Source: Rhodocyclales bacterium GT-UBC
Lineage (GTDB): Bacteria > Pseudomonadota > Gammaproteobacteria > Burkholderiales > Rhodocyclaceae
Assembly: GCA_003583745.1 (NCBI GenBank)
Contig: QXPY01000009.1
Coordinates: 172,494-236,493 of the forward strand
Length of the DNA stretch: 64,000 bases
Reading direction: 5' to 3'
Shown piece after piece: positions 51,240 through 60,183 of this stretch. The notes under the pieces were generated by a model. It was given only the letters and a program-made list of their open reading frames with translations. It had not been told where the DNA came from and did no database searches. The translations under genes and the position numbers were made by a program. The stretch's first letter is position 1, and each line of letters starts with the position of its first letter.

Positions 51240-53048
51240 TTAGTCGCGAACGGCCAGCGAGGCCGGCGTCAAGGGAATCAGCATCTCGGCCGCCAGTTGC
51301 TGGCGCGAGAGCAGCGGCGACATGTCTTCGAGCGGCATCGACAGCATCGAGCCGTCGGCCTGCGGTAGCGCAGCGACCTTGGGGTAGAGGGTCTCGCTGG
51401 GCGTCAGCTGCAGGTCGATCAGGCGCGGGCCGGGCGTGGCGAGGATGTCCTGCAGCTTGCCGAGATCAGCGGCATCGCTGATGCGGCAGAAGGGCAGGCC
51501 GTAGGTGGCGGCGATCTGCTCGAGGTCGGGCAGCATCAGGCCGGCTTCCGGGCCGGTGCCGATGAAGCGGCTGGCGAAGTAATTGCGCTGGGTATTGCGG
51601 ATCGAGGCGTAGCCGCCGTTGTTCATGATGATCAGGCTGATCGGCAGTTGTTGGGCGGCCAGCGTGCCGAATTCCTGCAGGTTGAGTTGCAGGCTGCCAT
51701 CGCTTTCGACCGCCACCATCGGCTGGCGGCCGTTGGCCAGGCAGGCGCCGATGGCGGCCGGCAGGCCGTAGCCCATCGAGCCCAGACCGGAGGTCAGGAA
51801 GACCCGCTGGCCCGGCTTGTTGCGGAAGACGGTATAGAAGACTTCGACGGCCAGGCCGGAGCTGCCGGTGCCGACGATGCTGTCGGGCGGGATGGCATCC
51901 GACAGCGCGGAGACGAAATGGTAGTGGTTGATCGGGCCGCTACTCGGGAAGGGCTGGCCTTCGTTGACCGGATAACGGGCCTTCCAGTCGGCGCAGCGGG
52001 CAATCCACGGTTGCGTGTTGTCGCCGGCCACGACATCGCGCGACTGGCTGTTGAGGGCGTCGATGGCGGCCTTGGCGTCGGCGACGATGCGCAGCTCGAT
52101 GTCCATGTCCAGCTTGTCGATCTCGTTGGCATCGACATCGATCACCACCTTGCGCGCGCCGCGGGCAAAGCCGCGCGGGTTGTAGGCGGTGATGATGTTG
52201 TCGAGGCGGCAGCCGATGCTGATCAGCAGGTCGCAATTCTGTACCGCGAAATTGCCGGAGCGCAGCGCCACCACGCCGGGGCGGCCGACGTTGAGCGGGT
52301 GGTCCCAGGGCAGCAGGTCGAGTGCGTTCCAGGTCGTGGCAACCGGGATCTGCAGGCGTTCGGCCAGGGCCATGAAGGGCTTGGCGGCACCGGCCAGGCG
52401 TACGCCGTGGCCAGCCAACAGCAGCGGGCGTTTGGCTTCGCCGAGCAAGGCGAGCAACTGGCTGCAGTTGGCAGCGAGATCTGCTTTGGTTTCGGCTGGC
52501 GGTGCAAAGCCCGGCAGGGTCTCGGGATCGATTGGGGCGCCTTGGACATCAAGCGGCACATCAAGCCATACCGGGCCGTGGCGACCGTTGCGCATCTCGT
52601 AGAGGGCGCGTTCCAGGTGGTAGCGGATCTGTTGCGGATCGTCGATGGTGACGGCGTACTTGGTGACCGATTTGACCATCGGCACGATATCGACTTCCTG
52701 TACGCCACCCTGGCGCAAGGGGCGGCCGGCCAGCAGGTCGGGGCGCTTGACCTGGCCGGAAATGACCAGCAGCGGAATCGATTCGATCCAGGCGCCGGCC
52801 ACCGGGGTAATGACGTTGGTGGCGCCGGGACCGGTGGTGACCATGCAGACGCCAAAGCTCTCCCGCACCCGGCCCCAGGCTTCGGCGGCAATACCGCAGG
52901 CCTGTTCGTGGTGGCAGGGGACCGGCGTCAGACGCTTTTCGCAGGCCAGCGCATCGTTGAGATACATCGCGCCGCCGCCCGGCAGCAGGAAGACGTGTTC
53001 GGCACCGGCCTCGGCGAGGCGGCTCATCAGGTAATCGGCAACGCGCAT
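51240..53048 (-). CDS. Acetolactate-synthase-like ThDP enzyme, YerE candidate
   Basis: A 602-residue ThDP enzyme of the acetohydroxyacid synthase group: start MRVADYLMSRLAEAGAEHVFLLPGGG, activating Glu48 in PCHHEQACGIAAEAWGR, TTGPGATNVITPVAGAW, and a ThDP motif ESDGSLQLNLQEF ... IIMNNGGYASI. The gene sits between RfbFGH (CDP-4-keto-3,6-dideoxyglucose) and SDR genes. YerE of Yersinia pseudotuberculosis is an enzyme of this class that adds an acetyl group from pyruvate to C4 of that CDP sugar. No small regulatory subunit (IlvN/IlvH) gene is nearby, which argues against a branched-chain amino acid role. Confidence 0.8.
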   Translation of the reverse strand: MRVADYLMSRLAEAGAEHVFLLPGGGAMYLNDALACEKRLTPVPCHHEQACGIAAEAWGRVRESFGVCMVTTGPGATNVITPVAGAWIESIPLLVISGQVKRPDLLAGRPLRQGGVQEVDIVPMVKSVTKYAVTIDDPQQIRYHLERALYEMRNGRHGPVWLDVPLDVQGAPIDPETLPGFAPPAETKADLAANCSQLLALLGEAKRPLLLAGHGVRLAGAAKPFMALAERLQIPVATTWNALDLLPWDHPLNVGRPGVVALRSGNFAVQNCDLLISIGCRLDNIITAYNPRGFARGARKVVIDVDANEIDKLDMDIELRIVADAKAAIDALNSQSRDVVAGDNTQPWIARCADWKARYPVNEGQPFPSSGPINHYHFVSALSDAIPPDSIVGTGSSGLAVEVFYTVFRNKPGQRVFLTSGLGSMGYGLPAAIGACLANGRQPMVAVESDGSLQLNLQEFGTLAAQQLPISLIIMNNGGYASIRNTQRNYFASRFIGTGPEAGLMLPDLEQIAATYGLPFCRISDAADLGKLQDILATPGPRLIDLQLTPSETLYPKVAALPQADGSMLSMPLEDMSPLLSRQQLAAEMLIPLTPASLAVRD

Positions 53049-53050
53049 GT

Positions 53051-54541
53051 TTACAGCCAGTAGGTGAGCAGGGTCTTGCGACGCGGATTGGCCGTCACGG
53101 CCGGGTCGCTATAGATCGAATCGTCGGTGTAGTGGGTCGAGGAGATTTCTTCGAAAACGACGCCGTTCCGAGAATGGAACTTGTGCTTGACGCCGCGTTG
53201 GACGGTGATGACATCGCCGCGGCTGGCTTCGCTCTGCTCGCCATCGAGCCACAGGGTCATGCTGCCGTGCAGGATGACAAAGGTTTCTTCTTTCTTGTTG
53301 TGGTACTGCTCGGGGTGGGTCTGGCCGGGCAGCATGGCGATCAGCTTCTTGCAGTATTCGCGATTGACCACGGTGATCATCACCAGCCCGAACTCGGCAA
53401 AGCGTTCCATGCCGTAGTGGTGGGAGATTTCGAGATCGGACTTGCCGGGGACGACGATGTTGCCGGCTTCCAGCAACTGACGCGTCGCGGTGACGGCGGC
53501 CAGGATGTGCTCGCGCGCATGCAGGATGTCGACTTGCTCGGCGAGCAGGGGCGTGCCGGCGGCCAATGCCCGGCGGGCAATGTGGCGGCTGTATTTCGAC
53601 CACTGGTTGGCGGCAATTTGCCCGGCCACCGGCGGGAAGGCGAAGCAGACCGCGCTGTCGGTAATGGTTTCGCCGGCCGCGATGTCGCGGGTCAGGAACA
53701 CGCCGCGGCGCAGGCTTTCCAGGCTGGCCGCTTCGGCGGCAGTCGCCTCCGGCCAGGCTTCGCTGCCACAAAGCACTTGCGCCCGTTGGGCGGCGGCCAG
53801 CCAGCGACGAACCTGTTCGGGATCGGCGGAATAAGCGTTGAGAGCATATTTTTCCGAAGGCAGGCCAACGTGTTTTTCGAAAACCGTCGCCCCCTTGGCC
53901 ATGGCCAGCATGACCGGTTCGGTTTCGTTCGGGTCTTCGTGCGTCGAGAAGCCGACCCGGACATCGGGGTAGCGGCTGCGCAGCGCCTCGATGCGGCGGA
54001 TGTGCAGGTTGGCGGCCGGTGTCGGGTATTCAGCGACGCAATGCATGATGGTCAGTTGCTTGCCGCGATGCAGGAAGAAACTGACCACGTTGTCGACTTC
54101 TTCCGGGGTCGCGCCGGCGGTCGAGGCAACGACCGGCTTGTCGCAGCGGGCGATGCGTTCGAGCAGGGGCCAGTCGGTCAGCGAGCAGCTGGCGATCTTG
54201 ATGACTTCGATGCCCTGGGCTTCGATCAGGTCGACCGAGGCTTCGTCGAAGGGCGTGCACACCGTCTTGAAACCGCATTCGCGCATGGCGTCGAGCAGGG
54301 TGGAGAACTGCGCGTGGCTGAGCCGGGTTTCCTCGAAGCGCTTGACGTATTTGACGTCGTCGCGGCCTTTGAAGCTGGGGTGGATGAAAGTGTCGAGATC
54401 GCGATATTGCAGCTTGAAGGCGAAGTCGAAATCGTCGAAGCCGGCGCAGGCTTCACGGATGGCACGAATGATGGCCACCCCGTGAGCGGTATCGCCCATG
54501 TGGTTGTTGGCCATTTCGAAAATGAATAGCGGACGGTTCAT
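53051..54541 (-). CDS. NeuB-family synthase fused to a cupin domain
   Basis: A 496-residue protein: NeuB TIM barrel (about 1-270; FEMANNHMGDTAHG, HCVAEYPTPAANLHIRRIEALR, GFSTHEDP), a SAF/antifreeze-like domain (about 280-345) and a C-terminal cupin (about 370-480; HPEQYHNKKEETFVILHGS, GDVITVQRGVKHKFHS). NeuB enzymes condense PEP with an amino sugar to make nonulosonic acids. The cupin could bind a metal and isomerise or hydroxylate a sugar. No NeuC, NeuA or PseI-pathway genes are near, so the product is uncertain. It is 9 bp from rfbH and 2 bp from the YerE-like gene. Confidence 0.83.
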   Translation of the reverse strand: MNRPLFIFEMANNHMGDTAHGVAIIRAIREACAGFDDFDFAFKLQYRDLDTFIHPSFKGRDDVKYVKRFEETRLSHAQFSTLLDAMRECGFKTVCTPFDEASVDLIEAQGIEVIKIASCSLTDWPLLERIARCDKPVVASTAGATPEEVDNVVSFFLHRGKQLTIMHCVAEYPTPAANLHIRRIEALRSRYPDVRVGFSTHEDPNETEPVMLAMAKGATVFEKHVGLPSEKYALNAYSADPEQVRRWLAAAQRAQVLCGSEAWPEATAAEAASLESLRRGVFLTRDIAAGETITDSAVCFAFPPVAGQIAANQWSKYSRHIARRALAAGTPLLAEQVDILHAREHILAAVTATRQLLEAGNIVVPGKSDLEISHHYGMERFAEFGLVMITVVNREYCKKLIAMLPGQTHPEQYHNKKEETFVILHGSMTLWLDGEQSEASRGDVITVQRGVKHKFHSRNGVVFEEISSTHYTDDSIYSDPAVTANPRRKTLLTYWL

Positions 54542-54550
54542 GGTGGGCTC

Positions 54551-55864
54551 TCAGAAATTCACGCCGCAAAAATCGGCCAGTGCCTCGGCGATGTAGTCGA
54601 GCTGCGCCGGGATCAGGCCGGGCCAGACGCCGACCCAGAAGGTGCGTTGCATGATGATGTCGGCGTTGCTCAGCGTGCCGCTGACGCGGTGCGGGCGGCC
54701 GGCGAAATAGGGCTGGCGGGTCAGGTTGCCGGCAAACAGCAAGCGGGTGCCGATCTTGCGCTGGTCGAGAAAGCGCAGCAGATCGACGCGGTCGAAGCCG
54801 GCGCTTTCCCGGATGGTGATCGGGAAGCCGAACCAGGACGGGTCACTGCCGGCCGTGGCTTCGGGCAGGATCAGGAATTCGCCGAGCGGCTGCAGCTTTT
54901 GCGTCAGGTAGGCGAAGTTGTCGCGGCGTGCCTGGCAGAAACCGGGCAGACGGTCGAGCTGGGCCAGGCCGAGCGCAGCCTGCATGTCGGTGATCTTCAG
55001 GTTGTAGCCGGCGTGTGAATAAACGTACTTGTGGTCGTAGCCGGCGGGCAGTTCGCCCAGTTGCCAGTCGAAGCGCTTGCCACAGGTATTGTCGCAACCC
55101 GGGTTGCACCAGCAGTCGCGGCCCCAGTCGCGGAAGGACTCGATGGCGCGTTTGAGGGCAGGGTCCGAGGTGAATACGGCGCCGCCTTCGCCCATCGTGA
55201 TGTGGTGGGCCGGATAGAAGGACAGGGTGCCGATGTGGCCGTAGGTGCCGACCAGCCGGTCGTCGTAGCGCGAGCCGAGGGCGTCGCAGCAGTCCTCGAT
55301 CAGCCAGAGCTGGTGGCGGTCGGCAAGGGCCCGGATTTCGCCGACGGCAAACGGATTGCCGAGCGTGTGGGCGATCATGATCGCCTTGGTGCGCGGCGTG
55401 ATGGCCGCTTCGATGCTCGACGGCAGCGGGTTGTAGGTCGGAATGTGCGAATCGACGAAAACCGGCGTCAGGCCGTTTTGCAGGATCGGATTGACCGTCG
55501 TCGGAAAGCCCGCCGCCGCGGTGATGACCTCGTCGCCCGGGCGCAGGGCCCGCTCGCCGAGAGCCGGCGAGGTCAGGGCGGAGAGGGCGAGCAGGTTGGC
55601 GCTCGAACCCGAGTTGCAGGTGAGGACGTGTTTGACGCCGAGAAAGTCGGCGAGCCGGGCTTCGAAGGCATCGTTATAACGGCCGGTGGTCAGCCAGCCG
55701 TCCAGCGCGGCATCGACCAGGTTGCTGAACTCGTCGGCGCCAAGGACTTTTCCGGAGGGCGGAATGGGCGTGCTGCCGGGAACGAAGCGGGGGGCGGCGC
55801 ATTTTTTCTCGGCGTAAGTTCTGACTTGTTCGAGGATTTTCTGCCGTTCTGCGTCGTTGCTCAT
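54551..55864 (-). CDS. rfbH: CDP-4-keto-6-deoxyglucose 3-dehydratase (E1)
   Basis: A 437-residue PMP and [2Fe-2S] enzyme of the DegT fold. The PLP lysine is replaced by His220 ([14 protein letters not shown]). The four cluster cysteines C193, C251, C253 and C261 keep the C-x57-C-x1-C-x7-C spacing of E1. It removes the 3-OH of CDP-4-keto-6-deoxy-D-glucose. The partner reductase (E3, RfbI/AscD) is not encoded in the window. The start [19 protein letters not shown] was chosen; the longer frame upstream reads through rfbG. It overlaps rfbG by 4 bp. Confidence 0.93.
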   Translation of the reverse strand: MSNDAERQKILEQVRTYAEKKCAAPRFVPGSTPIPPSGKVLGADEFSNLVDAALDGWLTTGRYNDAFEARLADFLGVKHVLTCNSGSSANLLALSALTSPALGERALRPGDEVITAAAGFPTTVNPILQNGLTPVFVDSHIPTYNPLPSSIEAAITPRTKAIMIAHTLGNPFAVGEIRALADRHQLWLIEDCCDALGSRYDDRLVGTYGHIGTLSFYPAHHITMGEGGAVFTSDPALKRAIESFRDWGRDCWCNPGCDNTCGKRFDWQLGELPAGYDHKYVYSHAGYNLKITDMQAALGLAQLDRLPGFCQARRDNFAYLTQKLQPLGEFLILPEATAGSDPSWFGFPITIRESAGFDRVDLLRFLDQRKIGTRLLFAGNLTRQPYFAGRPHRVSGTLSNADIIMQRTFWVGVWPGLIPAQLDYIAEALADFCGVNF

Positions 55865-56919
55865 GCTGCGGTCTGCTGATAAAGGTTGATTTGTTGTCGG
55901 CAGAAATCTTGCATACTTGAGCCGTTCAACCAGGCAAGTTGCCAGTCGGCGGTATGCCGCAGCGCTTCGGCCAGGCGCCAACGGGGGCGCCACTGTAGCA
56001 GTTGTTGGGCGCGGCGGGCATTGAGCAGAAGCAAACCGGCTTCATGTGGCAGGCTGGAGGGTTCCGTCAGGTAGCGTGCTTCTCCCGGCCACAGGGCGCA
56101 TAATTGGTCGGCGACCTGCTGCACGCTGACGCAGTCTTCCGTGGCCGGGCCGAAGTTCCAGGCGGTGGCGAAGGATTTGTCCGCACTGAGTTTTTCCGCC
56201 AGTTGCAGGTAGCCCGCCAAGGGCTCCAGCACGTGCTGCCAGGGACGAACCGCCTGGATGTGGCGTAACTGGGCCGCTTCCCCGGCGGCAAAAGCGCGCA
56301 ACAGGTCGGGGACCAGCCGGTTTTTCGCCCAGTCGCCGCCGCCGATGACATTGCCGGCGCGCGCCGTGGCCAGACCGGCCTGGTCGGGCAAGTCGAAGAA
56401 GGAGCGGCGCCACGAGCTAACCGCAATGTCGGTGCAGGCCTTGCTGCTGCTGTACGGGTCATGGCCGCCCAGCGGGTCGGTCTCGACGTAGGGGTGCAGC
56501 GATTCGCCATTCTCGTAGCATTTGTCGGTGGTGATGACGACCATCGCTTGCAATTCGGGCGCCCGGCGCGCAGCTTGCAGGATGTTGAGGGTGCCCATCA
56601 CATTGGTGGCGTAGGTACCGACCGGGTCCTCATAGCCTTCGCTGACCAGGGGTTGCGCCGCGAGGTGGAAGACGATCTGCGGATTGCTCCGGGCAAAGAC
56701 GGCATCGACCGCGGCGCCGTCGCGAATGTCGCCGATCACTGAGTCCAGCATTTCGCCGATGTGCGCGACCTCGAACAGGCTGGGTGTGGTTGGGGGTGGC
56801 AAGGCGAAGCCGGTGACCCGGGCGCCCAGTTGATGCAACCAGAGCCCCAGCCAACCGCCCTTGAACCCGGTGTGTCCGGTGAGCAGTACTCGCTTGCCCA
56901 GCCAGAATCCCGGATTCAC
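55861..56919 (-). CDS. rfbG: CDP-glucose 4,6-dehydratase
   Basis: A 352-residue extended SDR that makes CDP-4-keto-6-deoxyglucose. Diagnostic sequence: [23 protein letters not shown] at the NAD site, TTDKCYEN with the catalytic Asp-Lys, and YSSSKACTD as YxxxK. It overlaps both neighbours, rfbH and rfbF, by 4 bp. Confidence 0.94.
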   Translation of the reverse strand: MNPGFWLGKRVLLTGHTGFKGGWLGLWLHQLGARVTGFALPPPTTPSLFEVAHIGEMLDSVIGDIRDGAAVDAVFARSNPQIVFHLAAQPLVSEGYEDPVGTYATNVMGTLNILQAARRAPELQAMVVITTDKCYENGESLHPYVETDPLGGHDPYSSSKACTDIAVSSWRRSFFDLPDQAGLATARAGNVIGGGDWAKNRLVPDLLRAFAAGEAAQLRHIQAVRPWQHVLEPLAGYLQLAEKLSADKSFATAWNFGPATEDCVSVQQVADQLCALWPGEARYLTEPSSLPHEAGLLLLNARRAQQLLQWRPRWRLAEALRHTADWQLAWLNGSSMQDFCRQQINLYQQTAA

Positions 56920-57686
56920 CAGATTTTCCAGGGGGCTTTGCCGCTCTGCCAGAGGTCTTCCAGCAGCATCTTGTCGCGCAGGGTATCCATCGGCTGCCAG
57001 AAGCCGTCGTGCTGCCAGGCCGCCAATTGGTCGCGCCGGGTCAGTTCGTGCATGGGGGCGGCTTCCCAGGGTTGATCGTCACTGTCGATCAGGTCTAGAA
57101 CCGAGGGATTGAGAACGAAAAAGCCGCCATTGATCAGGCCGCCCTCGCCATGCGGCTTTTCCTGGAAGCTGGCGACCCGGCCGTCGGCGATTTCAAGGGC
57201 GCCGAAACGTCCGGGCGGGGTGACGGCGCAAACCGTCGCGGCGCGCCCGTGCTGGCGGTGGAATTCGATCTGGCGGGTGATGTCGGCATTGGTCACGCCG
57301 TCGCCGTAGGTGAAGCAGAAAGGTTCGTCAGGGTCGAGGAAATGCTTGACCCGCTTCAAGCGGCCACCTGTCGCCGATCCTTCGCCGGTATCGACCAGGG
57401 TGACGCGCCAGGGCTCGGCATGGCGCTCGTGTACCGTCATCTTGTTTTCCTGCATGTCGAAGGTGACGTCCGACGAATGCAGGAAATAGTTGGCAAAGTA
57501 TTCCTTGATGACGTAGCCCTTGTAGCCCAGGCAAATGATGAAATCGTTGATGCCGTGCGCCGAGTAGATTTTCAGGATGTGCCAGATGATCGGTTTGCCG
57601 CCGATCTCGATCATGGGTTTCGGCTTGAGGTGCGACTCTTCGCTAATGCGCGTGCCCAGTCCGCCTGCCAGAATGACTGCTTTCAT
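56916..57686 (-). CDS. rfbF: Glucose-1-phosphate cytidylyltransferase
   Basis: A 256-residue enzyme that makes CDP-glucose. Typical sequence: [38 protein letters not shown], then [11 protein letters not shown] with the metal Asp, and the ending [14 protein letters not shown]. It is the first gene of the long minus-strand string. The 131 bp upstream (57687-57817) must hold the promoter, but I see no convincing sigma-70, sigma-28 or sigma-54 match. The start MKAVILAGG was preferred over an upstream in-frame ATG. Confidence 0.94.
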   Translation of the reverse strand: MKAVILAGGLGTRISEESHLKPKPMIEIGGKPIIWHILKIYSAHGINDFIICLGYKGYVIKEYFANYFLHSSDVTFDMQENKMTVHERHAEPWRVTLVDTGEGSATGGRLKRVKHFLDPDEPFCFTYGDGVTNADITRQIEFHRQHGRAATVCAVTPPGRFGALEIADGRVASFQEKPHGEGGLINGGFFVLNPSVLDLIDSDDQPWEAAPMHELTRRDQLAAWQHDGFWQPMDTLRDKMLLEDLWQSGKAPWKIW

Positions 57687-57817
57687 TAACGCCCCGATGC
57701 CTCCCGTGGTTTTGGTCTCTTCTCTTGATCGCTTGCCCGAGCCGATCGCCCGGGAAGGCATACCGCCCAGGCAGGCATTTTAAGTCAGGCGCCGGGAGGC
57801 GTGCCGCAATATTCGGT

Positions 57818-59581
57818 TCAGGCGGTAACGACGCGGTTCTTGCCCGTTTTTTTGGCCTGATACATGGCCTCGTCGGCTCGCTTGATGACGCTTGCCTGAG
57901 TGTCTTCGACCTGCATCTGCGTGACCCCGGCGCTGAATGTGATCAGCACTTTTTCATTGTCATGCATGAAGAATTTTCTCGTCAATTCCCGTTGCAGCCG
58001 GCTGAGGACTACAGCGGCATCTTCCAGCGGGGTTTCCGGTAGCAGGATGATGAATTCCTCGCCACCGTAGCGGGCAACGGTGTCTTGCGGGCGCAGGGTG
58101 TCGCGGCAGACGGCGGCCAGGTGCATCAGCGCCCGGTCGCCGGCATCGTGGCCGAGCGAGTCGTTGAGCTTCTTGAAGTTGTCGATGTCGAGCAGGCCGA
58201 CGCAAATGACGGTTTCGTGGCGTTTGGCACGAGCGACTTCCTTGTCGAACATTTCATCGAGCCCGCGTCGATTCAACGCGCCGGTCAATTGATCGTGGCG
58301 TACGAGGTCGCTGGTCGCTTCCAGTTCGTGTTCGAGTTCCCGGATGCGCCGCTCCGCTTCTTCCACCTTTTGCTGGGTTGACCTCAACTCGTCGCGCGAG
58401 CGCTGGGCGTTGATCTGGATGTTGCGGGTTTCGCGCATCACGTCGCTGATGACGCTTTCCAGTTCGGTGATGTCGTGGGCGGCGCTGATCTTTCCGGCGT
58501 AGCTCTCGATTTTGTCGTGGTAGTCCGAGGTGGCATCGGTGAAGCTGGCCAGTTGATCGACGAAGCCGGCCAGCATGTGCTTGATGGCGTCGCGGGCGTC
58601 GGCCAGGCTGGCTTTGAGCTGGCTCTGCTTGAAGAGGATTTCCTTGAGACGGCGCTCGGCATCGTCGATGCTGCGTTGCGACAACGGTTTGTCGATGATC
58701 TCCCGCACGACTTCGATCTGGCCGTGCAGCCAGCGATCGTCGAGCACCAGTTCGGTAATGTTCTCGACCAGCAGGCGGAGCATGTTGAGCAGGCTGTGGC
58801 GGAGTTCGGCCTGGTCTTCAGCAAGCAGTTCCAGTTTGAAGGCAAAACGCTTGAGGCGGGTCAGGAAGTCCTGGAGTTGCGTCAGGCTGACTGCGGTACG
58901 GATATCCTTGGCCAGGATCTTGGCATCGTTCGATAAGGCGGGACTTTCCACCAGTTGCGTGGCGATCGCGGTTTCCAGCGTGAAAGCGAACAGTTCGCGC
59001 AATTCCGGCAACAGATCGGCGGCGGAGCTGGGCAACGTGTTTGTCGCTTGCGCCATGACGGGGGCGCTATCCGGTTCGGCACCGCTGGTCGTCTCGTTTT
59101 CCCGCCCCTGGCCCCAGCTGCGAAGCAGGCCTTGCAGCCGGTTGAAGAGATTTTCGGGGTTGGTCGCGCTGCTACTCAGGATATGTTCGAGCGATTCGCG
59201 TTTGCGCGCGACGGTCAGGCCGACATGCTTGGCATCCCACTGACGGATCAGGTCATTGATCAGTTCGGACCAGCCCAGCTTTTGTACTTCGGTCAGGGCG
59301 GTGACGAATTCGGTCAGGCGATTTTTGTAGTCTTCCCAGTTGCAGGCCTTGACGGCATCGTCAAGTTGTCGGGCCAGACGCAATTGATCGGGCGATACCT
59401 TGGGTAGGGCGGAGGCCAAGGAGCGTAGCTGTTTTTCCGGAAAGGCACTGTCCACCGTCTTGACACCGGATATCTCCTGATAGAGCGTCAGATAGTTATC
59501 CGGTGTCGGCGGAATGCGTCGAGCCGCCAGCAGGCGAAGCGTTTCCCGGGCAATTTCGAATGGATTGGTCAGTGTTGTCAT
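57818..59581 (-). CDS. GGDEF diguanylate cyclase
   Basis: A 587-residue cytoplasmic protein with a mostly helical N-terminal region of about 420 residues (coiled-coil parts such as RSRDELRSTQQKVEEAERRIRELEHELEA) and a C-terminal GGDEF domain. The active site is RYGGEEF near residue 503. An I-site RxxD (RPQD) lies five residues before it, so product inhibition by c-di-GMP is expected. No membrane segment is seen. Control of motility is a fair guess given the flagellar island next door, but there is no direct evidence. Confidence 0.9.
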   Translation of the reverse strand: MTTLTNPFEIARETLRLLAARRIPPTPDNYLTLYQEISGVKTVDSAFPEKQLRSLASALPKVSPDQLRLARQLDDAVKACNWEDYKNRLTEFVTALTEVQKLGWSELINDLIRQWDAKHVGLTVARKRESLEHILSSSATNPENLFNRLQGLLRSWGQGRENETTSGAEPDSAPVMAQATNTLPSSAADLLPELRELFAFTLETAIATQLVESPALSNDAKILAKDIRTAVSLTQLQDFLTRLKRFAFKLELLAEDQAELRHSLLNMLRLLVENITELVLDDRWLHGQIEVVREIIDKPLSQRSIDDAERRLKEILFKQSQLKASLADARDAIKHMLAGFVDQLASFTDATSDYHDKIESYAGKISAAHDITELESVISDVMRETRNIQINAQRSRDELRSTQQKVEEAERRIRELEHELEATSDLVRHDQLTGALNRRGLDEMFDKEVARAKRHETVICVGLLDIDNFKKLNDSLGHDAGDRALMHLAAVCRDTLRPQDTVARYGGEEFIILLPETPLEDAAVVLSRLQRELTRKFFMHDNEKVLITFSAGVTQMQVEDTQASVIKRADEAMYQAKKTGKNRVVTA

Positions 59582-59603
59582 GTTCTATGTCGTGCAATCA
59601 GGC

Positions 59604-59609
59604 TATAAT
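59604..59609 (+). promoter_or_regulatory. -10 box before tRNA
   Basis: TATAAT, a perfect -10 sequence, lies 19 bp before the tRNA. No good -35 is found at 16-18 bp; TTGTCA at 59575-59580 is 23 bp away, which is too far for normal spacing. Confidence 0.45.
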
Positions 59610-59628
59610 CGCGCCCCGTTGCGCTGTG

Positions 59629-59702
59629 GCCCCCGTAGCATGAAGGTCGTGCAGTTGATTTGTAATCATCAGGTAGCGGTTCGATTCCGTTCGGGGGCAC
59701 CA
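59629..59702 (+). tRNA. tRNA-Thr (anticodon TGT), CCA encoded
   Basis: A perfect 7-bp acceptor stem (GCCCCCG with CGGGGGC), discriminator A and encoded CCA. The T-arm has loop TTCGATT. The seven-base anticodon loop TTTGTAA holds TGT. The anticodon stem has one T-T mismatch. The D-arm is odd: GCAT pairs with GTGC around GAAGGTC, so the usual A14 and A21 are G and C. Identity as Thr follows from the anticodon and the loop context. It is 47 bp from the divergent diguanylate cyclase gene. Confidence 0.83.
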
Positions 59703-59716
59703 GTCATTGCCAGCAT

Positions 59717-59748
59717 AAAAGCCACTCTTTCGAGTGGCTTTTGTTTTT
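59717..59748 (+). terminator. Rho-independent terminator after tRNA
   Basis: An 11-bp stem (arms 59717-59727 and 59732-59742, loop TTTC) followed by G and a run of five T. This is a classic intrinsic terminator 14 bp after the tRNA CCA. Confidence 0.9.
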
Positions 59749-59869
59749 GCGGGTCCTAGTCTTGCTCGGGTTCGGGCTATCCATGGTTGCAAATGTCGGG
59801 CGAAGCTGAGTCGATGGCGATGATACCCGGTGGCTGGGCGTGAGAGAATGAATTTGCAGTCGAGGTGAG

Positions 59870-60109
59870 ATGATTGCAGCCCGGAGGAAATGGATAGTGC
59901 TGTCTATACAATCGATCTGTAGGTACTTGGCGGTGTCCGGCCTCGGCATGCTGGTCTCTGGATGTGCCGTGGTTGCCGTGGCTGATGCTGCGGTTACGGT
60001 GGTGGCGACGACCGTCAAGGTTGGGGCGACCGTGGTCGGGGTGACGGCCGATGTGGTTGCGGCAGGGGCCAGCGCCGTGACCGGGTCGGGGGAAGAAAAA
60101 AAGAAGTAA
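59870..60109 (+). CDS. Small lipoprotein, unknown function
   Basis: A 79-residue protein: basic start (MIAARRKW), hydrophobic stretch, lipobox LVSGC with Cys32, then an Ala/Val/Thr-rich low-complexity region (VAVADAAVTVVATTVKVGATVVGV) and a charged end (EEKKK). GAGGTGAG directly before the ATG supports the start. Similar short lipoproteins occur in related betaproteobacteria. Function is unknown. The 167 bp between tRNA and this gene holds only the terminator. Confidence 0.65.
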   Translation: MIAARRKWIVLSIQSICRYLAVSGLGMLVSGCAVVAVADAAVTVVATTVKVGATVVGVTADVVAAGASAVTGSGEEKKK

Positions 60110-60139
60110 GTCTTCTCGACGCGGCCTGGCGTCGGGAAG

Positions 60140-60175
60140 GCCGATGCCCGGAGCAATTTTGCCGCGGACATCGGC
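60140..60175. terminator. Possible bidirectional hairpin
   Basis: GCCGATG at 60140-60146 pairs with CATCGGC at 60169-60175, with CCG/CGG pairing inside after one mismatch. It lies between two convergent genes. No clear T-run, so termination is only suggested. Confidence 0.4.
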
Positions 60176-60183
60176 TACGGGGG

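Noticed and set aside
51240..53048. Housekeeping acetolactate synthase IlvB
   Set aside because: No ilvN/ilvH or ilvC beside it and the surroundings are sugar genes, so a YerE-like role is more likely, though not proven.
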